Below, one piece after another: positions 25,815 to 34,429 of a DNA stretch of 64,000 nt. Where the stretch lies: contig NZ_JAERRB010000001.1 of the NCBI RefSeq assembly GCF_016735595.1, forward strand, positions 558,001 to 622,000. Direction: 5' to 3'. The translations under genes and the position numbers were made by a program. Source of the stretch: Chryseolinea lacunae. GTDB lineage: Bacteria > Bacteroidota > Bacteroidia > Cytophagales > Cyclobacteriaceae. Each line of letters begins with the position of its first letter. The first letter of the stretch is position 1. The notes beneath the pieces were generated by a model, which saw only the letters and a program-made list of their open reading frames with translations, did not search any database and was not told where the DNA came from.

Positions 25815-27881
25815 TTAAAGTAATGGAGCAATCACCAGGTCGATCAGCTTTATCCCGATGAAGGGAACAACGATGCCGCCCAGGCCATAGATGAATAAGT
25901 TTCGGGCAAGCAACGCACTCGCGCCAATGGGCTTGTAGGCTACACCCCGAAGAGCCAACGGAATCAACACGGGAATGATGATGGCGTTAAAAATCACGGC
26001 CGACAGGATCGCGCTCTCGGGACTGGCCAGCCGCATGATGTTCAGCGCTTGCAGGGCTGGGATGGACGCCATGAACAAGGCCGGCACAATCGCGAAATAT
26101 TTGGCCACGTCGTTGGCAATTGAGAAGGTGGTGAGCGTGCCACGTGTGATGAGCAACTGCTTTCCAATTTCCACCACTTCAATGAGTTTGGTCGGGTCGT
26201 TGTCGAGGTCCACCATGTTGCCGGCTTCCTTCGCGGCCTGCGTGCCGCTGTTCATGGCCACACCTACGTCGGCTTGTGCAAGGGCGGGCGCATCGTTAGT
26301 GCCGTCGCCCATCATGGCCACGAGTTTACCTTGTGCCTGCTCTTTGCGAATGTATTCGAGTTTGTCTTCCGGTTTGGCCTCGGCAATAAAATCGTCGACG
26401 CCGGCTTTCTCGGCAATGTATTTTGCCGTCAGCGGATTGTCGCCGGTCACCATCACCGTTTTCACACCCATCTTCCGCAGGCGTGCAAAACGCTCGGTGA
26501 TGCCGGGCTTCACAATGTCCTGAAGTTCAATGGCGCCCAGCACATTGTTATTCTCCGACACCACCAGCGGCGTTCCTCCGTTCGACGAGATTCTTTCCAC
26601 GGCAGCTTTGATTTCGTCGGGAACATGTTTGCCTTCTTTCTCGGCCAGTTTCCGGATGGCATCATAGGCGCCCTTGCGGATCACACGTCCATCCAAATCT
26701 ATCCCCGAGGTGCGGGTTTCGGCTGAGAACTTAATGATTCTTGCGTTGGGCAGTCCGTACGAAAAGTCGGTTTCATTTCCCAGGCTTGCCGGGTGCCGGT
26801 AACCTTTTGTAGCGGCCAGCTCCACAATGGATTTTCCCTCGGGTGTTTCATCGGCCAGCGACGCAATGGTGGCGCATTCGATGAGCGTGTCTTCGTGAAT
26901 GCCTTTTGAAGCATAGAAGTTTGTCGCCTTCCGGTTGCCGATGGTGATGGTGCCGGTCTTGTCGAGCAGAATGGTGTCGAGGTCGCCCGCAGTTTCTACG
27001 GCCTTGCCCGACTTCGAAATCACATTGGCCTGCAACGCGCGATCCATGCCCGCAATACCGATGGCCGAAAGCAATCCCCCGATGGTGGTGGGGATGAGGC
27101 AAACAAACAAGGCGATCAACGCACCGATAGACACAGGTGTGTTCGCATAATCTCCAAACGGTTTGAGCGTGACGGTGACCAACAAAAACACAATGGTGAA
27201 GCCCGACAACAGCAACGTGAGCGCTATTTCGTTTGGTGTTTTCTGACGGCTCGCTCCTTCTACGAGTGCAATCATTTTGTCGAGGAAACTTTCGCCGGGT
27301 TGGGTTGTGACCAGCACTTTGATTTTGTCGGACAACACTTTTGTTCCCCCGGTGACGGAGCTCTTGTCGCCGCCCGCTTCCCTGATCACCGGGGCCGACT
27401 CGCCGGTGATGGCGCTTTCGTCGACCGTGGCAATGCCTTCGATAATTTCTCCATCGGAAGGAATGATGTCGCCGGTCTCACACAGAAACACGTCGCCCTT
27501 TTTCAACTGGCTCGATGGTTTTGTGGATACCTTTCCGTTGTCCAGGATGATTTTGGCTGGTGTTTCTTCGCGGGTTTTCCGGAGCGAGTCGGCCTGCGCT
27601 TTGCCACGGGCTTCGGCGATGGCTTCGGCAAAGTTTGCAAACAGCAGGGTGACCAGCAGCACCAGGAAGATCACAATGTTATAGAAAGGTGTTCCCTGAT
27701 CGGTGTTCGTAAACGAATAGACCGACACAAACAACATGATGAATGTTCCGATCTCTACACAAAACATTACGGGGTTTTTCATCATGAGCCGGGGGCTCAA
27801 CTTGATGAACGATTGCTTGATCGATTCGCTCACAAGCGCAGGTTCGAACAGGCGTATATCTTTTTTTTCGCGTTTACTCAT
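25815..27881 (-). CDS. kdpB: Potassium-transporting ATPase subunit KdpB
   Basis: 688-aa P-type ATPase (class IA). The phosphorylated Asp is in DKTGT at residue 307. The actuator loop reads AITGESAPV at about 157-165. The hinge segments are [20 protein letters not shown] and [20 protein letters not shown]. It hydrolyses ATP to drive K+ taken through KdpA. Full length, no missing key residue. It lies 20 bases after kdpA. Confidence 0.97.
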   Translation of the reverse strand: MSKREKKDIRLFEPALVSESIKQSFIKLSPRLMMKNPVMFCVEIGTFIMLFVSVYSFTNTDQGTPFYNIVIFLVLLVTLLFANFAEAIAEARGKAQADSLRKTREETPAKIILDNGKVSTKPSSQLKKGDVFLCETGDIIPSDGEIIEGIATVDESAITGESAPVIREAGGDKSSVTGGTKVLSDKIKVLVTTQPGESFLDKMIALVEGASRQKTPNEIALTLLLSGFTIVFLLVTVTLKPFGDYANTPVSIGALIALFVCLIPTTIGGLLSAIGIAGMDRALQANVISKSGKAVETAGDLDTILLDKTGTITIGNRKATNFYASKGIHEDTLIECATIASLADETPEGKSIVELAATKGYRHPASLGNETDFSYGLPNARIIKFSAETRTSGIDLDGRVIRKGAYDAIRKLAEKEGKHVPDEIKAAVERISSNGGTPLVVSENNNVLGAIELQDIVKPGITERFARLRKMGVKTVMVTGDNPLTAKYIAEKAGVDDFIAEAKPEDKLEYIRKEQAQGKLVAMMGDGTNDAPALAQADVGVAMNSGTQAAKEAGNMVDLDNDPTKLIEVVEIGKQLLITRGTLTTFSIANDVAKYFAIVPALFMASIPALQALNIMRLASPESAILSAVIFNAIIIPVLIPLALRGVAYKPIGASALLARNLFIYGLGGIVVPFIGIKLIDLVIAPLL

Positions 27882-27901
27882 GGTTGATAAGATTTAGAAA
27901 A

Positions 27902-29596
27902 TTACATCGACAGGTATTCAGCAATCGGCCCAAGCGCCAGCGCCGGGAAAAACGAAAGGGCGGCAATGATGATGATGACCGATAACAACACCGCCACAAA
28001 CGCCGGACTCTCCACATTGAGCGTTCCAGCACTTTCGGGCACATATTTTTTAGCGGCCAGCGATCCGGCAATGGCCAGGGGGCCGATGATGGGGATGAAC
28101 CTGCCAAACATCATACACAGTCCGCACAGGATGTTCCAGAATGGCGTGGCATCGCCAAGTCCTTCGAATCCGGATCCGTTGTTCGCGGCCGACGAGGTGA
28201 ACTCATACAACATCTCGCTGAACCCGTGATAGGAAGGATTCGCCAGCCAACCAATATCGGCCTGGTTTGCCTGCACGTGTGAGGCAATGGCCGTGCCTAC
28301 CAGAATCAGAAAAGGATGGAGTATGGCAACCAGGGCGGCGATCTTCACTTCCTTGGCCTCGATTTTTTTGCCAAACAGTTCAGGCGTTCGTCCCACCATC
28401 AGCCCGGAGATGAACACCGCGATGATGACGAAGACAAAGAAGTTGATGAACCCCACGCCCACGCCACCATAGATGGCGTTGATCATCATGTCCAGAATAT
28501 ATACACCACCCGAGAGTGGCGTTTGACTGTCGTGCATCGAGTTTACCGAGCCGTTTGACGTTGACGTAGTGGACACACCCCAGAATGCGCTGGCCGCCGA
28601 GCCGATGCGAACTTCCTTTCCTTCCATTGCACCCAACGAATTGTCGATTCCCATTTTTGCAAGCTCCGTATTCCCCTGCGATTCAAAATGAACCGTGATG
28701 AACACGAACGCGAGAAACACCACCGTCATGGCCGCGAAGAACGCATATCCCACTTTTGGTTTGCCGATGTAGAACCCAAAGGCGAAGATGAGTGCAATGG
28801 GAATGATGATGATGGCAAAGTTCTCGGCAAAGTTTGTGATGTAGTCAGGGTTCTCGAAGGGGTGTGTGGAGTTTGGACCAAAGTATCCGCCACCATTCGT
28901 TCCCACCTGTTTGATGGTGACCATCGGCGCCACAGGGCCACGCGCAACATTCACGGTATCGCCTTCCAGCGTCACCACTTGCGCGGCGCCTTCAAATGTG
29001 GATGGCATTCCTCTCAACACCAGAAACAGGGCGATGACGATGGACAGCGGAAGAAGAATGCGCGTGCAGCTTTTCAAAAACAACTGGTAAAAATTTCCAA
29101 GGTCCGAAGCCTGCCGTTGAACGATGGCTTTGAAAATGGAAGCCATGGCCGCGATGCCCGTAGCGGCACTCACAAACTGCAGAAAACAAAACACCAGAAG
29201 CTGCGTGAGATACGTTGCGCCGGTTTCACCGCTATAGTGTTGCAGGTTCGTATTGGTCATGAAACTCACCGCCGTGTTGAAGGCCGTGGTGGGTTCCATG
29301 TTACCAATGCCATCAGGATTCCAGAACGGGTGCCATGCCTGCGTGATCAGGATCACAAACGCCCACACAAAAAAGATGAGGTTCAGCGTGAGCGATGCCT
29401 TCAGGTTTTCCTTCCAGTCCATGGGCTGGTTTGGGTTTATCCTGCATACTTTGAATACAAAGTTTTCTACCGGTGCCAGAAAATCCAGCCAGGTCTTTTC
29501 ATTCTTAAAGACTTTCACACAATAACGCCCGAATGGAATGGCCAGCACGACGGTGAGGATGAAAAGCACTACGATGCCTAAAATTTCAGAATTCAT
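27902..29596 (-). CDS. kdpA: Potassium-transporting ATPase subunit KdpA
   Basis: 564-aa K+-channel-like subunit with about ten membrane helices. The selectivity-filter segments seen are FMTNTNLQHYSGE and QVGTNGGGYFGPNSTHPFEN, the usual KdpA signatures. It forms the ion path of the high-affinity Kdp pump. It is preceded by kdpF (75-base gap) and followed by kdpB. Confidence 0.97.
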   Translation of the reverse strand: MNSEILGIVVLFILTVVLAIPFGRYCVKVFKNEKTWLDFLAPVENFVFKVCRINPNQPMDWKENLKASLTLNLIFFVWAFVILITQAWHPFWNPDGIGNMEPTTAFNTAVSFMTNTNLQHYSGETGATYLTQLLVFCFLQFVSAATGIAAMASIFKAIVQRQASDLGNFYQLFLKSCTRILLPLSIVIALFLVLRGMPSTFEGAAQVVTLEGDTVNVARGPVAPMVTIKQVGTNGGGYFGPNSTHPFENPDYITNFAENFAIIIIPIALIFAFGFYIGKPKVGYAFFAAMTVVFLAFVFITVHFESQGNTELAKMGIDNSLGAMEGKEVRIGSAASAFWGVSTTSTSNGSVNSMHDSQTPLSGGVYILDMMINAIYGGVGVGFINFFVFVIIAVFISGLMVGRTPELFGKKIEAKEVKIAALVAILHPFLILVGTAIASHVQANQADIGWLANPSYHGFSEMLYEFTSSAANNGSGFEGLGDATPFWNILCGLCMMFGRFIPIIGPLAIAGSLAAKKYVPESAGTLNVESPAFVAVLLSVIIIIAALSFFPALALGPIAEYLSM

Positions 29597-29671
29597 TTTT
29601 AAAAGTGTTTATCAGGTTCTTGATTCGGATCATGCCCAGCAATATGCTTTCGCATCATCCGAAATTTGTTT

Positions 29672-29752
29672 TTAGAATTTTTCAGGTTTGATCAGCGCAT
29701 ACAGCAGATAGATAAAAACCGCGGCGCTGATGAGTAGCAATACGATCATCAT
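29672..29752 (-). CDS. kdpF: KdpF small membrane subunit
   Basis: 26-aa single-helix peptide reading MMIVLLLISAAVFIYLLYAL followed by IKPEKF. The final ALxxPExF pattern after one hydrophobic helix is the KdpF signature. KdpF is a lipid-like stabiliser of the KdpABC complex. It starts with two ATG codons (29752 or 29749) and lies directly upstream of kdpA on the same strand. It is too short for standard gene callers. Confidence 0.88.
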   Translation of the reverse strand: MMIVLLLISAAVFIYLLYALIKPEKF

Positions 29753-29756
29753 AGTT

Positions 29757-29840
29757 TTAGATTTTTTCGAATACATCAATAAGTTTGAAGAGAATCCAGA
29801 AGCATAAAAGCCCCAGCAGGATCATGAGCACCGTCATCAT
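29757..29840 (-). CDS. Small membrane peptide upstream of kdpF
   Basis: 27-aa open frame, MMTVLMILLGLLCFWILFKL followed by IDVFEKI, with its stop 4 bases before the kdpF start. It has one hydrophobic helix and a short charged tail, like KdpF, but not the PExF ending. The tight spacing, shared orientation and similar MM start suggest a real subunit-like peptide of the Kdp complex, or an ancient kdpF duplicate. I do not recognise a named family. Confidence 0.6.
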   Translation of the reverse strand: MMTVLMILLGLLCFWILFKLIDVFEKI

Positions 29841-29892
29841 AATTTTATATGTTTAGATTTTTTTATTCCAAGGCGTGATCGTGGTCGGCGGC

Positions 29893-30252
29893 TTACATGC
29901 CGCTGGCGTAGTGCAAGCGTGCATACTCCAGCCGAAGTTCGGCGGGCATGAAGGGCTCAATCCATTTGCGCGCGCCGGGTTGCTGATCGAGCGATCGCGA
30001 TAAGGTGAACAGGTAAACATTTACGACGGCGTTTTTCACCGTCGCGTTTCCTTCTTTGAAAAGCTTGAAGGCCACGGCCAAAAACTGTTCGAGTTTTTTG
30101 AATTTTCCTTCTTCACACAGCCGGAGCGACACATTGGCAAAAGCCTGTATCGAAGTATAAAACTGGCGTGTGTGGTGCGGGTCGTTCGCGTCTTTCGGAA
30201 CTTCGCCATCCAACATCACCAGGGCAATTCGTTCGGTAATCATAGACTTCAT
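29893..30252 (-). CDS. Conserved hypothetical protein at the head of the kdp cluster
   Basis: 119-aa soluble, helical protein with no signal or membrane segment. Features seen: an N-terminal acidic part, a central helical region (NVSLRLCEEGKFKKLEQFLA, then FKLFKEGNATVKNAVVNVYL) and a C-terminal PFMPAELRLEYARLHYASGM. I do not recognise the function. It is on the same strand 52 bases before the small membrane peptide and is probably the first gene of the kdp transcript. An alternative ATG is at 30243. Confidence 0.75.
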   Translation of the reverse strand: MKSMITERIALVMLDGEVPKDANDPHHTRQFYTSIQAFANVSLRLCEEGKFKKLEQFLAVAFKLFKEGNATVKNAVVNVYLFTLSRSLDQQPGARKWIEPFMPAELRLEYARLHYASGM

Positions 30253-30473
30253 CGTTTAATTGTCTTCCCTTTGGCAACCGCGATGCCGGAAACACAAACA
30301 CGCTGATATTGATCACGTTAGAACAATACGCCGCCAATCAACCCTTCGGATTCCGAAGGGTCGCTTTCGAAAACGGGTTGGTTTTGGCTGGGCGCAACGC
30401 CCCGTGGACCTGGATTGAGCTGTGGTATGAATGTTGTCTGGAAGGAATCCAGCACTTGACTATCACGGAATTT

Positions 30474-31034
30474 ATGGAAGACGACGACCGTCAGTTTGTA
30501 ATTGAAATCGCTACTGAAAATCACACACACCTTGCCGCCCAAATCGCGGCCACCATGGAAGAAAGCGCCGCGACCAGAGGCACCGGAATCGGGAAACGCT
30601 CACCCGAAACCATCGCGGCACACATGCTCGCCGGAAACGCACTTGTCGCGCTTCACACCGATGGACGCTGGGCCGGGTTTTGTTATATGAACACGTTCGA
30701 CAACGGTGCCTTTGTATCGAACTCGGGCCTGATTGTGGCACCCGACTTCAGAGATCACGGGCTGGCCAAAAAATTGAAACAGGCGCTGTTCGAACTTTGC
30801 CGGAAAAAATATCCCGAAGCCCACATCATTGGCATCACCACCAGCGTCGCCGTGATGAAGATCAACACCGAGCTTGGGTTTTATCCTACCGTGTTTTCGG
30901 AAATGCCACGCGACGAAAAATTCTGGAAGGGTTGTGAACTATGCGTGAATCACGACATCCTGAAACGGACGGGAAGGAAGTTTTGTCTTTGCACCGCGAT
31001 GCGCTATGATGTGAAACCGGAAAAGATTTCTTAA
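30474..31034 (+). CDS. GNAT acetyltransferase of the Bacteroidota arginine-cluster type
   Basis: 186-aa acetyltransferase. The N-terminal region FVIEIATENHTHLAAQIAAT and the RGTGIGKRSPETI motif precede the acetyl-CoA core LIVAPDFRDHGLAKKLKQAL. A conserved C-terminus follows: GITTSVAVMKINTELGFYP, FWKGCELCVNHDIL, FCLCTAMRYD with paired cysteines. This pattern matches the GNAT that usually sits in front of argG in Bacteroidota arginine operons, where it is suspected of making the N-acylglutamate precursor. No arg gene is nearby. I start at the first ATG; an in-frame TTG at 30309 would add a 55-residue tail that looks non-coding. Confidence 0.8.
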   Translation: MEDDDRQFVIEIATENHTHLAAQIAATMEESAATRGTGIGKRSPETIAAHMLAGNALVALHTDGRWAGFCYMNTFDNGAFVSNSGLIVAPDFRDHGLAKKLKQALFELCRKKYPEAHIIGITTSVAVMKINTELGFYPTVFSEMPRDEKFWKGCELCVNHDILKRTGRKFCLCTAMRYDVKPEKIS

Positions 31035-31212
31035 AAGACAGACCGATCCTTTTCTTTTTTCTTCCGGTAATAATACTCCAATGCCTTCCCACTGCTGCCG
31101 CAATGCTGCATGCTGCACCACTTCCGTTTTTCGTTTTTTAGCAGTATCCAAAAAAAGCCAGCCGCTATTAAGGCATTGCTTCACCCGGTGAAGTTTATCG
31201 GACGCAACAACT
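31031..31212 (-). pseudogene. Frameshifted C-terminal remnant of a CGNR zinc-finger regulator
   Basis: Directly after the MFS stop, one frame reads VASDKLHRVKQC and GWLFLDTAKKRK. The next frame (one base over, in an A-rich run) reads RKWCSMQHCGSSGKALEYYY then RKKKEKDRSVF and a stop. Joined, these match the CGNR-type zinc finger (C-x-GWLFLD, WCSM-x-x-CGNR-x-KA). CGNR has become CGSS and the upstream CxxCG is damaged. The rest of the gene is missing, so this is a decayed remnant. It overlaps the end of the convergent GNAT gene by 4 bases. Confidence 0.7.
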
Positions 31213-31219
31213 CGTAGAC

Positions 31220-32452
31220 CTAATGTTCCACGAAATCCAATTCCTTCCCGAATGTCTCCTTCATCTTCCACAACGCGAGGAGTGCGATGATCAGCGTGCC
31301 TCCCCCGACCCATGCGGCACTGGCCACCATAGATTGCTGGGTGCGTAAGTACTCGAACAACATGGTGAGGGGCACCACTGTGCCGCGCACAAAGTTGGGA
31401 ACCGTGGTGGCCACGGTCGCGCGGATGTTGGTGCCAAACTGCTCGGCGGCGATGGTCACAAACAAGGCCCAATAGCCAATGGAAAATCCCAGAAAAACAC
31501 AGCTCGCATAAAACACGGGCGATGACAATTTTCCCTGCGTGAGATAGAACACGATGGCGCATAGTGTGAGCCCGATGAATAACAAAACAACTTTCTTCCG
31601 GCTCTTCAGCAGCTGGCTGATGGAGCCGCTAACGAGATCGCCCAGCGACAAGCCGATGTAACAAAACATCACTGCCTTGCCCGCATCCACAGGCGTTGGC
31701 AATCCAAGACTAACACCAAACTCTGGCGAGAAGGTGATGAGGATGCCAATAACAAACCAGATGGGCAACCCGATGAAGATGCACCGGAGATAATTCAGAA
31801 ACAGCCCGGCATTGGAGAACAACAGGAAGAAATTTCCGCGCGACACCTGTTTTTGTTTTTCTTTTACCGACTCAAACATGCCCGACTCGGCCACGCTATA
31901 GCGCAACAACAACAACGACAGTCCGAGTCCGCCGCCAACCCAATAGGCTACCTGCCAGTCAGTGTTCGCTGCCACCACATAGGCCAGCACTGCACCAAAC
32001 AATCCAACCGACGCCACCAGTGTCGTGCCATAGCCGCGGATGTGTTTGGGCAAAATCTCCGCCACCAGCGTTATGCCCGCACCCAACTCTCCAGCCAAAC
32101 CCACGCCCGCAATGAACCGGAGCACGGCATACTGCGTTACGTCGGTCACAAATCCATTCGCAAAATTGGCAAGCGAATACAGAAGAATGGAACCGAACAA
32201 CACCGAGAGCCGTCCTTTCTTGTCGCCCAACACACCCCACAAAATGCCGCCCGTGAGCAGCCCCACCATCTGCACGTTGATTAGAAAAATGCCTTCGCGT
32301 AAAAGCTGATCGCCCGATAACCCCAGCGCTTTGAGACTGGGCACGCGAACAATACTAAACAACAGGAGATCGTAGATGTCGACAAAATAGCCAAGGGCCG
32401 CAATAATGACGGGTGCCTGCAGCACTTGTTTCAAAACTGATTTTTCTTCCAT
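31220..32452 (-). CDS. MFS transporter (PUL2)
   Basis: 410-aa major-facilitator protein with 12 predicted helices. The loop 2-3 motif reads GVLGDKKGRLSVLF, and the helix-4 region reads RFIAGVGLAGELGAGITLVA, as in the sugar/organic-acid symporters. A mid-loop KEKQKQVS joins the two halves. It ends the PUL2 gene run (93 bases after the FAD protein), so it may carry the product of PUL2 oxidation or degradation over the inner membrane. The substrate is not predictable. Confidence 0.9.
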   Translation of the reverse strand: MEEKSVLKQVLQAPVIIAALGYFVDIYDLLLFSIVRVPSLKALGLSGDQLLREGIFLINVQMVGLLTGGILWGVLGDKKGRLSVLFGSILLYSLANFANGFVTDVTQYAVLRFIAGVGLAGELGAGITLVAEILPKHIRGYGTTLVASVGLFGAVLAYVVAANTDWQVAYWVGGGLGLSLLLLRYSVAESGMFESVKEKQKQVSRGNFFLLFSNAGLFLNYLRCIFIGLPIWFVIGILITFSPEFGVSLGLPTPVDAGKAVMFCYIGLSLGDLVSGSISQLLKSRKKVVLLFIGLTLCAIVFYLTQGKLSSPVFYASCVFLGFSIGYWALFVTIAAEQFGTNIRATVATTVPNFVRGTVVPLTMLFEYLRTQQSMVASAAWVGGGTLIIALLALWKMKETFGKELDFVEH

Positions 32453-32545
32453 AGCGAAAAGGCATTTCTTTTCCAGTCTGCATCGCGTGTTGTGAGCGAT
32501 TCACAACACGCGATGCCGATTGAGAAATTCAACCGTGAAAAGTTG

Positions 32546-34399
32546 TTAAAGATTTTTGTAGAGGAATTGAAGCACGTCTTTGCGGCTGGTCTTGCCGGGT
32601 TCGGCCGCGAGTTTGCTATGGCTGAGGGTTTCCCAAAGCAAAAGCGTGGGCGCATCAACGGCGTCGTTCAGTCTCGCTTCCCATGCAGGCAGATAGCCCA
32701 ACAAACCGAGCACTTGAACCATCTTGAAATCGGGATCGCCGGCGTGAATATCTTTGTAATACAACAGCGTAGCACTTTGATCGAGCAAGCTTGACTGAAG
32801 ATCACGCAGGTCCACATTTCTCACTTTCACTTTTTTGTCGATAGCCAATGCCGCCGCAGTGCCAGCCGCCTGACCGATGGCCATCCAGCAGGGCTCCATG
32901 CGCAGGGTGGAGAAGCCGATGTGACTTCCCGACACCGGAACGGGCAGAAGCAGGTTGTCCAGTATTTTCGGGACCATCACGCCAAAGGGAACGGTATAGA
33001 CTTGTGACGGGTAGCTGAGAAATCCGTCGAGGTGAATGCGATTGGGTTCGCGCTTGCGCACCGCGTGCGAATCGAGCGCGTAGTGGCTGGCGGTGATGCT
33101 GCCCGCGTGCACAGGAGGTCGTTGACCCGGCGTGACGGCGGTGGCATCTTTTGCTGTGAAAAAATATTCACCTTCAAAGCGTCGGCCTTCGCGCACATAG
33201 ACCTGCCGTGGAAAGTTTCCATTGTCGGTATATTCATCTTTGGCAAAGCCCCACTCCTTTGCGGCCTTGCGGAAATGTTGCGGCAACTCCTTATCGTTCT
33301 GGGCAAAATAGAAAAGTCCTTCGATGTAGGAACGCAAGCGCTGTGCATATGCGTCGCGCCATGCCCAGCCCGACGTTGGCCAGGGCCAGTTCTCTTCCGG
33401 AAGATCGGTAGAGATGAATGCCATATGTTGATTGTTGCCGTCTGTTTTTTCGTTGGGCAAGCTCACCATGTTGGTGATGCGCGCAATGCCCCACACATCG
33501 CCGGGTATCTTGGAAGGGTTGCCTTTTGCAATGTGCTTCCGGTTTTCTTCGAGCATGGCTTCTGTAACCCCCAGCATCTGCACACCGGTGTGTCGGCCTG
33601 TCCACACGTCGTTGATCAGCGAAACGTATTCATCGCGGTTGTACATGGCCGGTTTTTTTATTTCCACGCGGTTCGAAGCCTGATTGGTAAGACACAGCCG
33701 ATAGTTATAGGACTGCACGGCGTTGTCACCTTGCAACGTTGTACCTTCTCCTTCTGCGCCGCCCCAATATTTATAAACGATGCCTGCACCGGGTTCGTTA
33801 AACTCGTCGTGTCCTTCGCGTCCCAAACGGAACGGAACATTGGCTGCAGCCCCCAGATCGCCTTCATAGGTAGCGTCCAAAAAAACTTTTCCGGTATATT
33901 CTTCCTGTGCCTGACTTTCACGATTCAGGATGCGGATGGCTTCTATGCCGTCGTTGCGCAGCGTGATATTTTTCTGAAACGCATCAAACTGTCGCATTTT
34001 CAGCACGGTGATTTTGTCTTTGTGTTCGGCCAGCATTTGTTCCAGGATGCGTTCGGCCACGGCTGGCTCGAAGTGAAATCCGTCGGAGCAATCTTTCGCC
34101 TGCTTTGAGTTCTCGCCATAGGTCGTGACATAGTATTTTTTCACACGGCCGATAAACTCTGAAAACAATCCCGTGGTGGCGCCACGTGTGGCAATGTCGG
34201 TTGCGCCGAGTCCATTGGCAGGCAGACCACCGATGTGGTTGGTGCGTTCCAGAATGACAGACGTCTTGCCCAGGCGAGCGGCCGAGATGCCGGCCATGAT
34301 TCCGCCAGGTGTGCCACCCACAATCACCAGGTCGTATTGCCCGAAGGCCACGCCGTGTGCAAACAGGGTCAGGATAAAGATTATATGTTTTACTTTCAT
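32546..34399 (-). CDS. FAD-dependent oxidoreductase, exported (PUL2)
   Basis: 617-aa protein with a signal peptide (IIFILTLFAHGVAFGQ) and an N-terminal Rossmann FAD-binding motif (DLVIVGGTPGGIMAGISAAR), followed by NHIGGLPANGLGATDI and the C-terminal FAD contact GQAAGTAAALAI. It belongs to the FAD-dependent oxidoreductase group found in many Bacteroidota PULs; some relatives are called xanthan lyase-like, without proof of that activity. It is homologous to the next gene upstream, and the two form a tandem pair 30 bases apart. The likely substrate is a sugar or glycoside exported to the periplasm (inference). Confidence 0.88.
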   Translation of the reverse strand: MKVKHIIFILTLFAHGVAFGQYDLVIVGGTPGGIMAGISAARLGKTSVILERTNHIGGLPANGLGATDIATRGATTGLFSEFIGRVKKYYVTTYGENSKQAKDCSDGFHFEPAVAERILEQMLAEHKDKITVLKMRQFDAFQKNITLRNDGIEAIRILNRESQAQEEYTGKVFLDATYEGDLGAAANVPFRLGREGHDEFNEPGAGIVYKYWGGAEGEGTTLQGDNAVQSYNYRLCLTNQASNRVEIKKPAMYNRDEYVSLINDVWTGRHTGVQMLGVTEAMLEENRKHIAKGNPSKIPGDVWGIARITNMVSLPNEKTDGNNQHMAFISTDLPEENWPWPTSGWAWRDAYAQRLRSYIEGLFYFAQNDKELPQHFRKAAKEWGFAKDEYTDNGNFPRQVYVREGRRFEGEYFFTAKDATAVTPGQRPPVHAGSITASHYALDSHAVRKREPNRIHLDGFLSYPSQVYTVPFGVMVPKILDNLLLPVPVSGSHIGFSTLRMEPCWMAIGQAAGTAAALAIDKKVKVRNVDLRDLQSSLLDQSATLLYYKDIHAGDPDFKMVQVLGLLGYLPAWEARLNDAVDAPTLLLWETLSHSKLAAEPGKTSRKDVLQFLYKNL

Positions 34400-34429
34400 G
34401 ATGATCGTTTCGTAAAATCGAAGTTTAGA

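Noticed and set aside
30309-30473. N-terminal extension of the arginine-type GNAT from a TTG codon
   Set aside because: The family begins at about the ATG at 30474, and the added 55 residues resemble no part of it.
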